This document shows positions 54,325-63,410 of a stretch of DNA of 64,000 nucleotides, one piece after another. The notes under the pieces are model-generated. The model was not told the DNA's origin, ran no database searches, and worked only from the letters and a program-made list of their open reading frames with translations. The stretch's first letter is position 1. Every line of letters starts with the position of its first letter. Source of the stretch: Salinicola acroporae (lineage in GTDB: Bacteria > Pseudomonadota > Gammaproteobacteria > Pseudomonadales > Halomonadaceae); contig NZ_PZJW01000010.1 of the NCBI RefSeq assembly GCF_003206615.1, positions 1 through 64,000 of the forward strand. The letters run 5' to 3'. A program made the translations under genes and the position numbers.

Positions 54325-55604
54325 CAGAATGATTCCTCCTGCAGCGATGCTTTCGACAAGTTCGACAGTACTGCGCTTGCCGCATAATGGCCGCTGATGA
54401 AGGCGGCCACGATGCCTCGGAACAGCCCGCAGGCGTCGCCGACCACCCAGGTCGGTTGTCCGGGCAGGCGTAGCTGGTCGTCGACGCCGGGATACCAGCC
54501 GACGCCTTCCAGGGTCGGGCCGATCAGACGTGTCGCTTCATGTTCGATCCGGGGGAAACTGTCGACGAGCTGGCGCAGCCCCTTCAACATCGCACACGCC
54601 ACGGCGTCGCCATAGAGGCGTCGCATCCGGGCCATGGTCTCTGCGTCCTCTTCCAGCCATGCCGACAGGGGGATTTCGAAGTAGGCGTCCCGGTCGGCCA
54701 TGGCGTCCTGTAATGTCGAGATCGCCTCCCGTGCCATCGATTCGTCGAGAATGCGCGTATTGAAACCGACGTTGGAGCGCGCCGTGGGTGGGCCGTCCGA
54801 GTGTCCCGATACTGTCCACAGGCTCTGCGTTCGGGTCAGCACGGTTCTGCCGTTGCGACAGGCGCAGAAAGTGCGCCATTCGATACCGTCTTCGGCCGTC
54901 TGCAGCGTCAGCTTGGGGTCGAGATTGGAGAACGCCTGAAAGAAGGCCTGCTCGCTGGGCTGGTCGATACGGAACCCGACTTCCAGGCGGTGGAAGACCT
55001 TCTCGATATCGCCCATGTCCAGTGCGCCAAAACGCCCTGTGGCCCAGATCAGTGTCCTGGTGGCGAGCGCGCTGGGCGCTGCGTCGGGACCCTCCAGTTG
55101 CAGGTGATGGCGCTGCTCGTTGGCGTCGTAGCGGTGGGAGGTCACGCAGGTCCCGGTCAAGATGTCGATATCGACGCCATTGACCAGGCCGAGGACCATC
55201 TCTTCCCGTGCCTGCAGCGGCAGGTAGCGGGAGGGGTAGTCCTTCAGATTCCAGCGGCCTTCCTCCGGCGTGTAGGCGTCGGTTCTGTTCGGGAACGGCG
55301 GTGTCTGCATACCGTAGGATTCGAGCAGGTCACAGGTCCAGGCGTAGGCGCGATACAAGGCATCGCGTTCCGGCAATTGCCATATCCGCGTTGCGGATGG
55401 GAAGAACGAGAATTTGCCGTCCGAGTAGAGTCCGGCACCGCCTTGGCCTTGGGTCAGATTGGCTTCGTCGTTTCTGTCGCGCCTCGAGATGTCCAGACCC
55501 CGGTCGACGAGCAGTACCCGGCGTTCCTGGCCAGAGAGTCTTTGGGCGGCGGCCAGTCCGGCGGGGCCGGCTCCGACGATGGTGACGTCATAACTCTCCA
55601 TCAT
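54324..55604 (-). CDS. FAD-dependent oxidoreductase
   Basis: 426 residues with an N-terminal dinucleotide-binding fold (VTIVGAGPAGLAAAQRL, then LLVDRG), a GQGGAGLYSDGKF flavin-contact segment, TLIWATGRFG and a C-terminal GDACGLFRGIVAAFISGHYAA that closes the FAD site. It resembles the FAD-dependent dehydrogenase proteins of COG2509, whose reactions are not established. Two adjacent ATGs (55604 and 55601) are possible starts; the second is better spaced from GGAGAG. Divergent from a TetR regulator with palindromic sites between them. Confidence 0.82.
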   Translation of the reverse strand: MMESYDVTIVGAGPAGLAAAQRLSGQERRVLLVDRGLDISRRDRNDEANLTQGQGGAGLYSDGKFSFFPSATRIWQLPERDALYRAYAWTCDLLESYGMQTPPFPNRTDAYTPEEGRWNLKDYPSRYLPLQAREEMVLGLVNGVDIDILTGTCVTSHRYDANEQRHHLQLEGPDAAPSALATRTLIWATGRFGALDMGDIEKVFHRLEVGFRIDQPSEQAFFQAFSNLDPKLTLQTAEDGIEWRTFCACRNGRTVLTRTQSLWTVSGHSDGPPTARSNVGFNTRILDESMAREAISTLQDAMADRDAYFEIPLSAWLEEDAETMARMRRLYGDAVACAMLKGLRQLVDSFPRIEHEATRLIGPTLEGVGWYPGVDDQLRLPGQPTWVVGDACGLFRGIVAAFISGHYAASAVLSNLSKASLQEESF

Positions 55605-55723
55605 AACTCTCCATGATGAGGCCTCGAGCAGTAATGCGTGTCGAACGACGGTTGGATGCCCGTGACAGCGGCGGTCGGCGGGATCTGAGTCGCGGCAGGA
55701 GTAACAGTTTTTTACTAAAAAAC

Positions 55724-55758
55724 GATACGATACGGTGCGTATCCTATATTATCGTATC
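55724..55758. promoter_or_regulatory. Nested palindromes, candidate TetR operator
   Basis: GATACGATA (55724-55732) and TATCGTATC (55750-55758) are exact reverse complements. Nested inside is GATAC-GGTGC-GTATC (55729-55743). They lie between the divergent FAD-oxidoreductase and TetR genes, 25-59 nt before the regulator start, in locally AT-rich sequence. Confidence 0.6.
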
Positions 55759-55782
55759 TTTCAGGAGCTGTTTTTGACAAGG

Positions 55783-56394
55783 ATGTCTTCCATGCCCGAC
55801 GTTTCTCCTGTACGCCCAGGTCGGCCACGTAGTGCCACGGCTTCAGCCGAGGTGATGCGAACCGCCTTGGAACTGGCGCTGGAAGGAGGAATTCATCATG
55901 CCACTGTCGAGCGGATAGTCAGCGTCTCGGGGGTGGCCAAGTCGACCATCTATCGACGTTGGCCAAATGCGGTTGCCATTGTCATGGATGCCTTTCTGGA
56001 AGCGGTCGGGCCGAGCATCGCCTACGATGACGAACTGCCCGTCGTTGCCAGTTTCCGTCGCAGCGTGCTGGCGTTGGCCGAGGTTCTCAACGGCCCTCAT
56101 GGCCGCTTGCTGCAGTATCTGCTGGGTGCCGCCCAATCCGACCCCGTGTTGAGCCGCGCCTTCGTCGAGCGCTGGATCGGACCGCGCCGCCAGATGGGGC
56201 GACAAGCCATTGTCGGCGCCGTCGAGCGAGGCGAGCTCAGGCCGGAGATCGATCCGGACCTGAGCATGGATCTGATCTACGGCGCCGTCTACTACCGGCT
56301 GTCGGTCTCCTTTTCGGAGATCGACCAGGATTTCGTCGAAGCCGTCATCGATCGGGCGCTGGGGCCCTACGTACGGGATCGGCCCGACGGATAG
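55783..56394 (+). CDS. TetR-family transcriptional regulator
   Basis: About 203 residues. The N-terminal helix-turn-helix is ALEGGIHHATVERIVSVSGVAKSTIYRRWPNA; the C-terminal region is a helical ligand domain of the TetR_C type (FVERWIGPRRQMGRQAI). Start is uncertain: ATG at 55783, ATG at 55792, or TTG at 55774, which has the best-placed AGGAG. It probably represses itself and the divergent FAD-oxidoreductase/Nudix pair through the palindromes in between. Ligand unknown. Confidence 0.85.
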   Translation: MSSMPDVSPVRPGRPRSATASAEVMRTALELALEGGIHHATVERIVSVSGVAKSTIYRRWPNAVAIVMDAFLEAVGPSIAYDDELPVVASFRRSVLALAEVLNGPHGRLLQYLLGAAQSDPVLSRAFVERWIGPRRQMGRQAIVGAVERGELRPEIDPDLSMDLIYGAVYYRLSVSFSEIDQDFVEAVIDRALGPYVRDRPDG

Positions 56395-56409
56395 CCGGTG
56401 CCAGCCGGG

Positions 56410-57255
56410 TCACGCTGTGCCTGGCAGCGCGCCCATCGTCTGCCCCATGCTGATCGGGCTGCCTTGGGGATCGAAGTCGCCGAACGCGGTCTCTCTCCCC
56501 AGGCACATCACCACGGTGGAGCCAAGCTTGAAGCGGCCCATCTCCTGGCCTCTCTCGATCACGATGGGTTCATCGAAACGGGTGGTCTGTACCCTCCCGC
56601 TCAGCGGCGTGACCTGGCCGGCCCAAGTGGTTTCGATGGCGGCCACGATCATCGCGCCGACCAGCACCATGGCCAGCGGCCCGTGCTCGGTATCGAAGAG
56701 ACAGACCAGCCGCTCGTTGCGCGCGAACAGGCCCGGCACATGGTTGGCGGTGGCGCTATTGACCGAGAACAGCCGGCCCGGCACGTAGGTCATCTCGCGC
56801 AAGGTCCCGGTCATCGGCATGTGTACGCGGTGATAGTCCTTCGGCGATAGATAGACCGTGGCGAAGCTGCCCTGGCGGAACGGTGCCGCACGGGCGACAT
56901 CGCCGCCCAGCAGGGCACTGAGCGAATAGGTCTGGCCCTTGGCCTGGATCAGGGTGCCATGCTCGATACGCCCGTAACGTGAGAGTACGCCGTCCGCCGG
57001 CGAGAGCAGCCCCTCGCCAAGGGGGCGGGCGTCCGGCTTCAGCGCCCGGGTGAAGAAGTCGTTGAAGCAGGCGTAGGCGCTCGGGTCCGGCTGCAGGGCC
57101 TGGCTCATGTCGACGCCGTAGGTATCGATGAAGCGACGAATGAACAGATCCTTGACCCAAGGGATCCGACTATCGGCAATCCGGCCGATCAGTCGCGAGA
57201 TCGCGTGGTGGGGGAGCGGGTACTGAATTCTGGCGAAGAGTTCCTGGCGATCCAC
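56410..57255 (-). CDS. psd: Phosphatidylserine decarboxylase proenzyme
   Basis: Makes phosphatidylethanolamine from phosphatidylserine at the inner membrane. 281 residues; self-cleavage occurs in the LGST motif between Gly245 and Ser246, generating the pyruvoyl group. Family motifs [18 protein letters not shown] and VPGRLFSVN are present. Normal length for the proteobacterial type I enzyme. Confidence 0.96.
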   Translation of the reverse strand: MDRQELFARIQYPLPHHAISRLIGRIADSRIPWVKDLFIRRFIDTYGVDMSQALQPDPSAYACFNDFFTRALKPDARPLGEGLLSPADGVLSRYGRIEHGTLIQAKGQTYSLSALLGGDVARAAPFRQGSFATVYLSPKDYHRVHMPMTGTLREMTYVPGRLFSVNSATANHVPGLFARNERLVCLFDTEHGPLAMVLVGAMIVAAIETTWAGQVTPLSGRVQTTRFDEPIVIERGQEMGRFKLGSTVVMCLGRETAFGDFDPQGSPISMGQTMGALPGTA

Positions 57256-57387
57256 GATAACGACCCCGGTGAAAGAAGAGGGACTGACGGAAGGCGGACA
57301 AGGTAGCGAGACTGCCCGGCCGGTGCAACCGAGCTTCGCCCGGAGCGGTAAGTCATCAGCTTGAAGCTGGGAGAAAGTTCAGAACCC

Positions 57388-57427
57388 AAAACCACAACGG
57401 TTTGATTCGACAGGTGTGGGTGGTTTT
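57388..57427. repeat. Inverted repeat downstream of the rhodanese gene
   Basis: AAAACCAC (57388-57395) and GTGGTTTT (57420-57427) are exact complements in the 184-nt gap after rhdA. On the minus strand a smaller hairpin, CAAACC-GTT-GTGGTTTTG, ends in T residues and could terminate rhdA. Flanking AGCTTGAAGCTG and AGCTTCCAGCTG phrases look like fragments of a dispersed repeat. Confidence 0.45.
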
Positions 57428-57439
57428 AGCTTCCAGCTG

Positions 57440-58270
57440 TCATTTCTCCACCGGCGTGTCGTCGCGATTTCCCCACTCCTTCCAGGAGCCGGGATAAGCA
57501 CGCACGTTGTCGTAGCCGAGCGCCTTGGCGGCAAGCCAGGTCAGGCCGCTGCGGTGGTGGCTCTGGCAGTGAGTGACGATCTCCTTGTCCGGCGTCAGGC
57601 CGCGGGCTTCCAGCTCGGTGATCAGTTCAGCGTAGTCGCGCAGGCGTAGGTCATTATGCTTGTCCATGACGTCAAGCCAGTCGAAATTGACCGCGCCGGG
57701 GATATGGCCAAGTTTCCGGTTGTCGCCCTTGGTGCCGCGATACTCTTCTGCGGAGCGGGCGTCCCAGATCGCGAGCTGCGGATCGTCGAGACGCTCGATA
57801 AGCTCCTCGCGACGAATCTGCAGCGCCGGGTTGAGATAGGCAGCCTGGTAGTCGCTGGGTGTCGGCGTGTTGGAAATGGTCTCCAGCGGATGGCCGTCGG
57901 CACGCCAAGCGTGAATGCCGCCGTTGAGGTAGGAGTAGCGGCGGTGTCCGATCAGCTCCAGCGTCCACAGCAGACGCCCGGCCCAGCCGCCGCCTTCATC
58001 GTCGTAGGCGACGACGTGAGTTTCCGGCGTCAGCCCGAGTTCCGAGAACAGCGTGCTCAGCGCGGCTTCGGTTGGCACGTCGTTGGGTACCTCGCCGTAA
58101 CCCGCCAGCAGACGACGGGAATCGAGGAAGATAGCCCCGGGCACGTGACCGGCTGGGTAGCTGTCCACCTTCAGCGGTACGTCGATGATCAGCAGGTGCG
58201 GGTCCTCGAGGTGTCGTGACAGCGTGGCCGGATCCAGAATCAGCGGCAGTTGCGGCGTTTCGGAACTCAT
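57440..58270 (-). CDS. rhdA: RhdA-type thiosulfate sulfurtransferase (rhodanese)
   Basis: 276 residues, two rhodanese domains. The N-terminal domain is inactive; the C-terminal domain has the catalytic Cys235 in HCQSHHRSG. This loop resembles the CQTHHR loop of Azotobacter vinelandii RhdA rather than the CRKGVTA/CGSGVTA loops of typical thiosulfate or mercaptopyruvate sulfurtransferases. It moves sulfane sulfur from thiosulfate to acceptors. Located directly upstream of psd on the same strand, an arrangement common in related gammaproteobacteria. Confidence 0.88.
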   Translation of the reverse strand: MSSETPQLPLILDPATLSRHLEDPHLLIIDVPLKVDSYPAGHVPGAIFLDSRRLLAGYGEVPNDVPTEAALSTLFSELGLTPETHVVAYDDEGGGWAGRLLWTLELIGHRRYSYLNGGIHAWRADGHPLETISNTPTPSDYQAAYLNPALQIRREELIERLDDPQLAIWDARSAEEYRGTKGDNRKLGHIPGAVNFDWLDVMDKHNDLRLRDYAELITELEARGLTPDKEIVTHCQSHHRSGLTWLAAKALGYDNVRAYPGSWKEWGNRDDTPVEK

Positions 58271-58438
58271 GGGCTTTTCTCCTTGGCATCGATATCACGT
58301 CTGAAGCGGATTCAAAGGCGGCACACCGGCGATGATGACATAGCCCACCGCCGGCCCGGTAGCTGGACGGCCTGCCGGATCGGATAGGCTTTCGTTATAC
58401 TACGCCGCGCTTGGCGATCGGCGGTGGGGCCCGGAAGG

Positions 58439-58466
58439 CAAAAGTTGACAGGTCGGTCAACTTTTG
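58439..58466. promoter_or_regulatory. Perfect inverted repeat upstream of the purine permease
   Basis: CAAAAGTTGAC (58439-58449) and GTCAACTTTTG (58456-58466) are exact reverse complements around AGGTCG. It could be an operator (TTGAC-N6-GTCAA core) or a hairpin; the T-rich 3' side would also fit a terminator for an upstream transcript. Confidence 0.5.
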
Positions 58467-58486
58467 GCTTTTCATTGCCTTCATTC

Positions 58487-58496
58487 TTGTATACAA
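58487..58496. promoter_or_regulatory. TTGTATACAA palindrome, GntR-type site candidate
   Basis: A 10-bp perfect palindrome of the TTGTATACAA type bound by GntR-family regulators, 145 nt before the permease start. No GntR gene is in the window, so the regulator would be encoded elsewhere. Confidence 0.4.
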
Positions 58497-58640
58497 AATG
58501 ACGATGCGAACGCCCTCGCTGCCGCGGGTGTCGCCTGCTGTCGCGGATCTTGCAGGCCCGGCAACGCTGTTCGTGGGGGGCTGAGACGCCGCCGATGACA
58601 CCGCCAACAACAATGACAGTACCGCCCAGGAGATAGTCGC

Positions 58641-59969
58641 GTGCTAGAAAAACTGTTTTCCCTTCGCTCACTGGACACGACGCCGAAAACCGAGGTGCTG
58701 GCCGGCGTCGCCACGTTCCTGGCGGCGATGTATATCATCGTGGTCAACCCTTCGATCCTCTCCGGCGCCGGGGTGCCCTTCGCGGGGGCGCTGACCGCGA
58801 CGGTGCTGATCAGCTTCTTCGGCAGCGTGATGATGGGGCTCTACGCGCGTAACCCGATACTGGTCGCCCCCGGGATGGGGATCAATGCACTGTTCACCTA
58901 CACCATGGTGATGGGGGCCGGTATTCCCTGGCAGACGGCGCTTGGTTGCGTGTTCTGGTCCGGGGTGCTGTTCGGGATCCTGGCGCTGTTCAACGTCCGC
59001 CGTTACGTGGTCGACGCGATTCCCGCCACGTTGCGCCACGCCATTGCCTGCGGGATCGGCCTGTTCATTACCGTGATCGGCCTGGTCAACGCCGGCATGC
59101 TGGTGTCCAATCCGGCCACGGTGGTCGGACTGGGCGAAATGACCCCGGCGCTCGTCACGTTTCTGATCGGACTCGGCATCACCGCAGTACTGGTCGCTCG
59201 GCGCGTCCAGGGGGCGCTGATCCTGGGCATCGTCGTCACCACGGTGCTGGCGATCCCGATCGGTCGCCTTTGGGGCGATGCCAGCGCGGTGTCGCCGACC
59301 GGCACCCCGACGCTGGTCAACTTCCAGGGTATCTTCGCCTGGCCTGACTTCAGCGCCATGGGCCAGGTCGATTTCAGCGGTGCGCTGTCGGTGGCCTACT
59401 GGCCGTTCATCTTCGTCATTCTGTTCACGACATTCTTCGATGCGATGTCGACCTTCATCGGGGTGTGTCAGGCGGGGAACCTGCTCGACGAAGACGGCGA
59501 GCCGCGCAACATCCGCCGCTCGATGATGGTCGATGCGGCTTCCGCGCTGATCTCCGCGCCCATGGGCACGAGTCCGGCCAATGCCTATGTCGAGTCCGCC
59601 GCCGGTATCAGTCAGGGCGGTCGCTCGGGCCTCGTCGCCGTGGTCGCCGGCCTGCTGTTCCTGCCGTTTCTGTTCCTGTCGCCCTTGCTGGCGCTGGTCC
59701 CGGCGATCGCCACCGCGCCGGCGCTGATCATGGTCGGGGTATTCATGCTCTCGCCGATTCGCACCATCGACTGGCAGCAGTACGATGATGCCATTCCGGC
59801 GTTCGTGGCGATGATGCTGATTCCGCTGACCTACTCGATCACCCATGGCGTGGTGTTCGGGTTCCTCACGTTCGTCGTGGTCAAGGTCGGCGTTGGCAAG
59901 GCGAGGGAAGTGCGCCCGGCGATGTGGGTGCTGTTCTTCCTCTCGATCCTGATGTTGTTCGAGGGCTGA
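58641..59969 (+). CDS. NCS2-family purine permease (AzgA/AdeP/PbuG-like)
   Basis: Inner-membrane uptake protein for adenine, guanine or hypoxanthine, 442 residues with about 12-14 membrane segments. Family marks are TPKTEVLAGVATFLAAMYIIVVNP, APGMGINALFTYT, LFTTFFDAMSTFIGVC and SALISAPMGTSPANAYVESAAG, which separate the AzgA branch from uracil (UraA) and xanthine permeases. GTG start at 58641 with AGGAG upstream. The gene stands alone on its strand. Confidence 0.9.
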   Translation: MLEKLFSLRSLDTTPKTEVLAGVATFLAAMYIIVVNPSILSGAGVPFAGALTATVLISFFGSVMMGLYARNPILVAPGMGINALFTYTMVMGAGIPWQTALGCVFWSGVLFGILALFNVRRYVVDAIPATLRHAIACGIGLFITVIGLVNAGMLVSNPATVVGLGEMTPALVTFLIGLGITAVLVARRVQGALILGIVVTTVLAIPIGRLWGDASAVSPTGTPTLVNFQGIFAWPDFSAMGQVDFSGALSVAYWPFIFVILFTTFFDAMSTFIGVCQAGNLLDEDGEPRNIRRSMMVDAASALISAPMGTSPANAYVESAAGISQGGRSGLVAVVAGLLFLPFLFLSPLLALVPAIATAPALIMVGVFMLSPIRTIDWQQYDDAIPAFVAMMLIPLTYSITHGVVFGFLTFVVVKVGVGKAREVRPAMWVLFFLSILMLFEG

Positions 59970-60350
59970 TACTTGGCCAGGCGATCGATGATTTCGATCG
60001 TCTCGCCAATCTTCGCTGCGTCTCAGAACACGACGATCCTCATGGTCGTTGGAGTTCTGCCGGGTGAGGTGTCCCCTGCAGTGGGACTACGACTGCAGAG
60101 CCTTGGGCCGGCCTACTGCTCGCCGTGACGAGGGGGCTTAACGCTCGCCCCCTCGTCGCGCCCCCTCTTTTGGCGCCACAAGGCGACGAAACCCTGAGCG
60201 ACTCTCCGCTTACGTTTGGGTCGGCGCGCAAGGACATCCCTGTCCCTGCGCGCCTCCTGTGATGTCCATGCCACAAGACCCACTCAGCGGGAGCCGCTCA
60301 GCGTCGTCTTGCCAGGCGCCTGGGGTGACATCGACAAATCTTGGTGGCTC
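59970..60350. other. Highly structured gap between convergent permease and rsgA
   Basis: 381 nt without a credible gene. It holds at least three strong stem-loops: CTGCAGT/ACTGCAG (60076-60098), GACGAGGGGGC/GCCCCCTCGTC (60127-60157, perfect 11 bp, 9-nt loop) and GGCGCGCA...TGCGCGCC (60223-60254, 8 bp plus a further 5 bp after one mismatch, 4-nt loop). None has a good U-run. They may act as bidirectional terminators or belong to a small RNA or dispersed repeat. Confidence 0.65.
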
Positions 60351-61394
60351 TTACGACGCGGCAATATCGTCCCGTATCCGCTGAAAACTGGCGAAACGTT
60401 GCGGGTGGATCTCGCCGCGCTCGACGGCGTCGAGCAGGGCGCAGCCGGGCTCCTGGCGATGGCGGCAGTCGCGAAAGCGGCAGTGGCCGAGAAAGGGGCG
60501 GAACTCGATGAAACCGTCGGCCAGCTCGCGCTCGTCGAGGTGCCACAGGCCGAACTCGCGGATGCCGGGCGAGTCGATCAGATCGCCCTCGCGGGGGCGT
60601 CCCGCAATACCGCCCTCGGGCAGCGGGTAGAGCCGGGCGGTGGTGGTGGTGTGCTTGCCCTTGCGGGTGTCCGCCGACAGGGCGCCGATGCGCAGCGTCT
60701 CCTCCGGTAGCAGCTTGTCGATCAGCGACGACTTGCCGACTCCGCTCTGACCGACGAAGACGGAGGTGCGGTCCGTCAACTGTGCGTGCAGGGCGTCGAG
60801 ACCGTTATCGCCCCGCGCCGAGGCTTCGATCAGCGGATACCCCAGCCCACGATAGCGGGCCAGCATGGTGCGTAACGGCCCGCCCTCGACCGGCAGCAGG
60901 TCGCTCTTGTTGAGGATCAGCGCTGGCGGAATACCGGTATTCTCGGCAGCCACCAGATAACGATCGATCAGGTTCGGATGCGGCTCCGGTTCCACCGCGA
61001 CCACGATCAGGATCTGGTCGATATTGGCGGCCACCGGGCGCAACTGGCCGTGAAGATCCGGGCGCTCCAGCACGCTGGTGCGTTCGCCACGAGCGACGAC
61101 GACGCCGCTGCCGTCGCTCGCTTCCCGCCAGATCACGGCATCGCCGGTGACCAGCCCCTCCAGGTTGGCACGCAGGTGGCAGCGGTGCCGACTGACGCTG
61201 TCGCCATCGATGAATTCGACCTCCAGCGAGCGGCCGAAATGGGCGGCGACACGTCCCGGGCGCTCGGCTCTGTACTCGCCGGCATCGAGACGCTCGCTGT
61301 CGCGCTCGTCCTTCTTCGAGGCGCGTTCGGCGCGCTCGGCCTGGATCTTCTCGACCCGCCAGCGCTGCTGGCGGGTCAGTTTGCGGCGACTCAT
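60351..61394 (-). CDS. rsgA: Ribosome small-subunit GTPase RsgA
   Basis: Circularly permuted GTPase that helps 30S maturation. 347 residues: N-terminal OB-fold, then G4 (NKSD), G1 (GQSGVGKSS) and G3 (DSPG) in the permuted order, and a C-terminal zinc domain (CRFRDCRHRQEPGC). A long charged N-terminal helix (first 40 residues) precedes the OB-fold. Divergent from orn, the usual arrangement in gammaproteobacteria. Confidence 0.96.
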   Translation of the reverse strand: MSRRKLTRQQRWRVEKIQAERAERASKKDERDSERLDAGEYRAERPGRVAAHFGRSLEVEFIDGDSVSRHRCHLRANLEGLVTGDAVIWREASDGSGVVVARGERTSVLERPDLHGQLRPVAANIDQILIVVAVEPEPHPNLIDRYLVAAENTGIPPALILNKSDLLPVEGGPLRTMLARYRGLGYPLIEASARGDNGLDALHAQLTDRTSVFVGQSGVGKSSLIDKLLPEETLRIGALSADTRKGKHTTTTARLYPLPEGGIAGRPREGDLIDSPGIREFGLWHLDERELADGFIEFRPFLGHCRFRDCRHRQEPGCALLDAVERGEIHPQRFASFQRIRDDIAAS

Positions 61395-61562
61395 GGTTGG
61401 CGTCGGCTCACGGTTGTCTGTAGCTCAGGAGAGGGAAAGCTCACCTCCGGCGTTTGCCCCTTCCTCGTGTCACGGGGGTAGAATGGCGGCATTGTAGCCG
61501 TTACCGACCTGCCGTGTCCGCTCGCGTCCGAGTGGCCGGGGACACCGACTCTGGAGTTGTTC

Positions 61563-62132
61563 ATGTCTGAACCATCCGCCGCTGGCGCCCGCAGCGATCT
61601 GCTGATCTGGATCGATCTGGAAATGACCGGTCTTGACCCGGATCGGGAGCGCATTATCGAGGTGGCGACCCTGATCACCGACGGTGAGCTCAATCTGATC
61701 GCCGAAGGCCCGGTACTGGCGGTGCATCAACCGGATGCCCTGCTCGACGGGATGGACGAATGGAACCAGAAGACGCACGGTGAATCCGGACTGGTCCGGC
61801 GGGTGCGCGAGAGCACCATCGATACTTCGGAAGCGGAGCGGCGCACGCTGGCGTTCCTGGCCACCTACGTCGTGCCCGGTACCTCGCCGGTCTGCGGCAA
61901 CAGCGTCCACCAGGACCGGCGCTTCCTGGAGCGCGAGATGCCGGCGCTCAACAACTTCTTCCACTACCGCAACCTGGATGTCTCGACGCTGAAGGAGCTG
62001 GCCAAGCGCTGGAATCCGGCGGTGGCCAACGGCTTCACCAAGCAGAACACCCATCAGGCCCTGGACGATATTCGCGAGTCGCTGGCGGAACTCAAGCACT
62101 ACCGAGAGACGTTTCTGAAACTGCCTGGCTGA
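61563..62132 (+). CDS. orn: Oligoribonuclease
   Basis: 3'-5' exonuclease that degrades 2-5-nt RNAs, including pGpG from c-di-GMP turnover. 189 residues with DEDDh residues Asp18 and Glu20 ([10 protein letters not shown]), an Asp in VHQDRRFL and His-Asp in NTHQALDDI. The ATG at 61563 follows TGGAG; a TTG two codons upstream was not chosen. Confidence 0.96.
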   Translation: MSEPSAAGARSDLLIWIDLEMTGLDPDRERIIEVATLITDGELNLIAEGPVLAVHQPDALLDGMDEWNQKTHGESGLVRRVRESTIDTSEAERRTLAFLATYVVPGTSPVCGNSVHQDRRFLEREMPALNNFFHYRNLDVSTLKELAKRWNPAVANGFTKQNTHQALDDIRESLAELKHYRETFLKLPG

Positions 62133-62157
62133 CAGCTGCCGCCACGAGCGCGGTTGC

Positions 62158-63249
62158 TCAGCCGCTGGCGATGCGCGCCTCACGCTTGCGTTGCTGCTCC
62201 TCGAGTGCCCAGCGCACGTGCTCGCGAACCAGGTCGGAGGGGTAGGCCAGACGAGCTCGCAGGGCGTGCTCGACGCGCTCGCTCCAGGGTGCATTGCCCA
62301 GGCCGATGGCCAGGTTGCGCAGCCAGCGCGGATAGCCGATACGCCGGATCGGGCTGCCTTCGGTGCGCTTGAGGAATTCGCTTTCGCTCCAGGCGAACAG
62401 ATCGATCAGTTCCGCGCGATCGAGATCGTGGCGCGGGGCGAAATCCGGCTCGGTGCTGACGCGGGTGAAGCGAGTGAAAGGGCAGAACAGCTGGCAGTCG
62501 TCGCAACCGTAGACGCGATTGCCCATGGCACGACGAAACTCGAGCGGAATGCTGCCGTGGAGCTCGATGGTCAGGTAAGAGATGCAGCGCCGCGCGTCGA
62601 TCACCTTGTCGTCGATGATCGCCCCGGTCGGGCAGGCGGTCTGGCAACTGCTGCAGGAGCCGCAGTGCTCGCGCTCGAACGGTGGGTCCACCGGCAGCGG
62701 CAGGTCGGTGTAAAGCTCTCCCAGGAAAAACAGCGAGCCGGCCTGGGGATTCAACAGCATGGCGTTCTTGCCGAACCAGCCCAGGCCGGCCTTCTGGGCC
62801 AGGGCGCGCTCCATGACCGGGGCGGAATCGACGAAGGCGCGATAGCCGATCCGGCCGACTTCCTGCTCGATCCTGCGCGCCAGCTGGTCAAGGCGTTTGC
62901 GGATCAGTTTGTGATAGTCGCGTCCCAGGGCGTAGCGTGAAACGTACGCCTTTTGCGGCTGTCCCAGTATCCTGGTGGTCTCGACCTCGGGCGGCAGGTA
63001 ATCCAGGCGCGCGCTGATCACGCGCAGCGTTCCGGGAACCAGCTCCTCGGGTCGCGTTCGCTTGGTCCCGTGCCTGGCCATGTAGTCCATCTCGCCATGG
63101 TGCCCGGCCTCCAGCCAGCGCTGTAAATAGCGCTCATGGGTCTGCAGGTCGGTATCGGTGATACCGATCGCCTGGAAGCCGAGCTCTCGCCCCCATTGCT
63201 TGATGCGCGAGGCGAGCTCGTTGAAATCGACGCTGGATGGCTGTGACAT
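62158..63249 (-). CDS. queG: Epoxyqueuosine reductase QueG
   Basis: Cobalamin- and iron-sulfur-dependent enzyme that reduces epoxyqueuosine to queuosine in tRNA. 363 residues. The start MSQPSSVDFNELASRIKQWG mirrors the E. coli N-terminus; an ATG five codons upstream is possible. Two 4Fe-4S clusters are indicated by CGSCSSCQTACPTGA and CDDCQLFCP, with cobalamin-binding region SRYALGRDYHK and a C-terminal HEAT-like repeat. Divergent from nnr. Confidence 0.95.
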   Translation of the reverse strand: MSQPSSVDFNELASRIKQWGRELGFQAIGITDTDLQTHERYLQRWLEAGHHGEMDYMARHGTKRTRPEELVPGTLRVISARLDYLPPEVETTRILGQPQKAYVSRYALGRDYHKLIRKRLDQLARRIEQEVGRIGYRAFVDSAPVMERALAQKAGLGWFGKNAMLLNPQAGSLFFLGELYTDLPLPVDPPFEREHCGSCSSCQTACPTGAIIDDKVIDARRCISYLTIELHGSIPLEFRRAMGNRVYGCDDCQLFCPFTRFTRVSTEPDFAPRHDLDRAELIDLFAWSESEFLKRTEGSPIRRIGYPRWLRNLAIGLGNAPWSERVEHALRARLAYPSDLVREHVRWALEEQQRKREARIASG

Positions 63250-63410
63250 ACCGCAGGGACGCATGCAGGGATGGGAGTGTCGGGTGCGCTACCCTACACC
63301 ACTAGCCGGGCGCACGTCAGCCGGATGCCGGTCACGGCCCTCGGCGGCGGCGTTCATCGATAACCACACCAGGGTTGTTCGCAATCTTTCGGAAGACGAC
63401 AGGAGCCTCC

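Larger units (their letters stand above)
58271..58640. other. Gene-free region upstream of the purine permease
   Basis: 370 nt between the divergent rhodanese and permease genes. It contains two symmetric elements described separately (58439-58466 and 58487-58496) followed by about 145 nt of GC-rich leader before the permease start. No purine-riboswitch core was recognised. Confidence 0.6.

Noticed and set aside
58500-58640. Purine riboswitch in the permease leader
   Set aside because: No conserved three-way-junction core could be recognised by eye; a covariance search would be needed and would have to give a significant hit.
58668-59846. 392-codon open frame opposite the purine permease
   Set aside because: His/Arg/Asp-rich with no family features; shadow of the membrane-protein frame.
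60040-60276. 78-codon minus-strand frame in the permease-rsgA gap
   Set aside because: Overlaps strong inverted repeats, has no ribosome-binding site or family resemblance.
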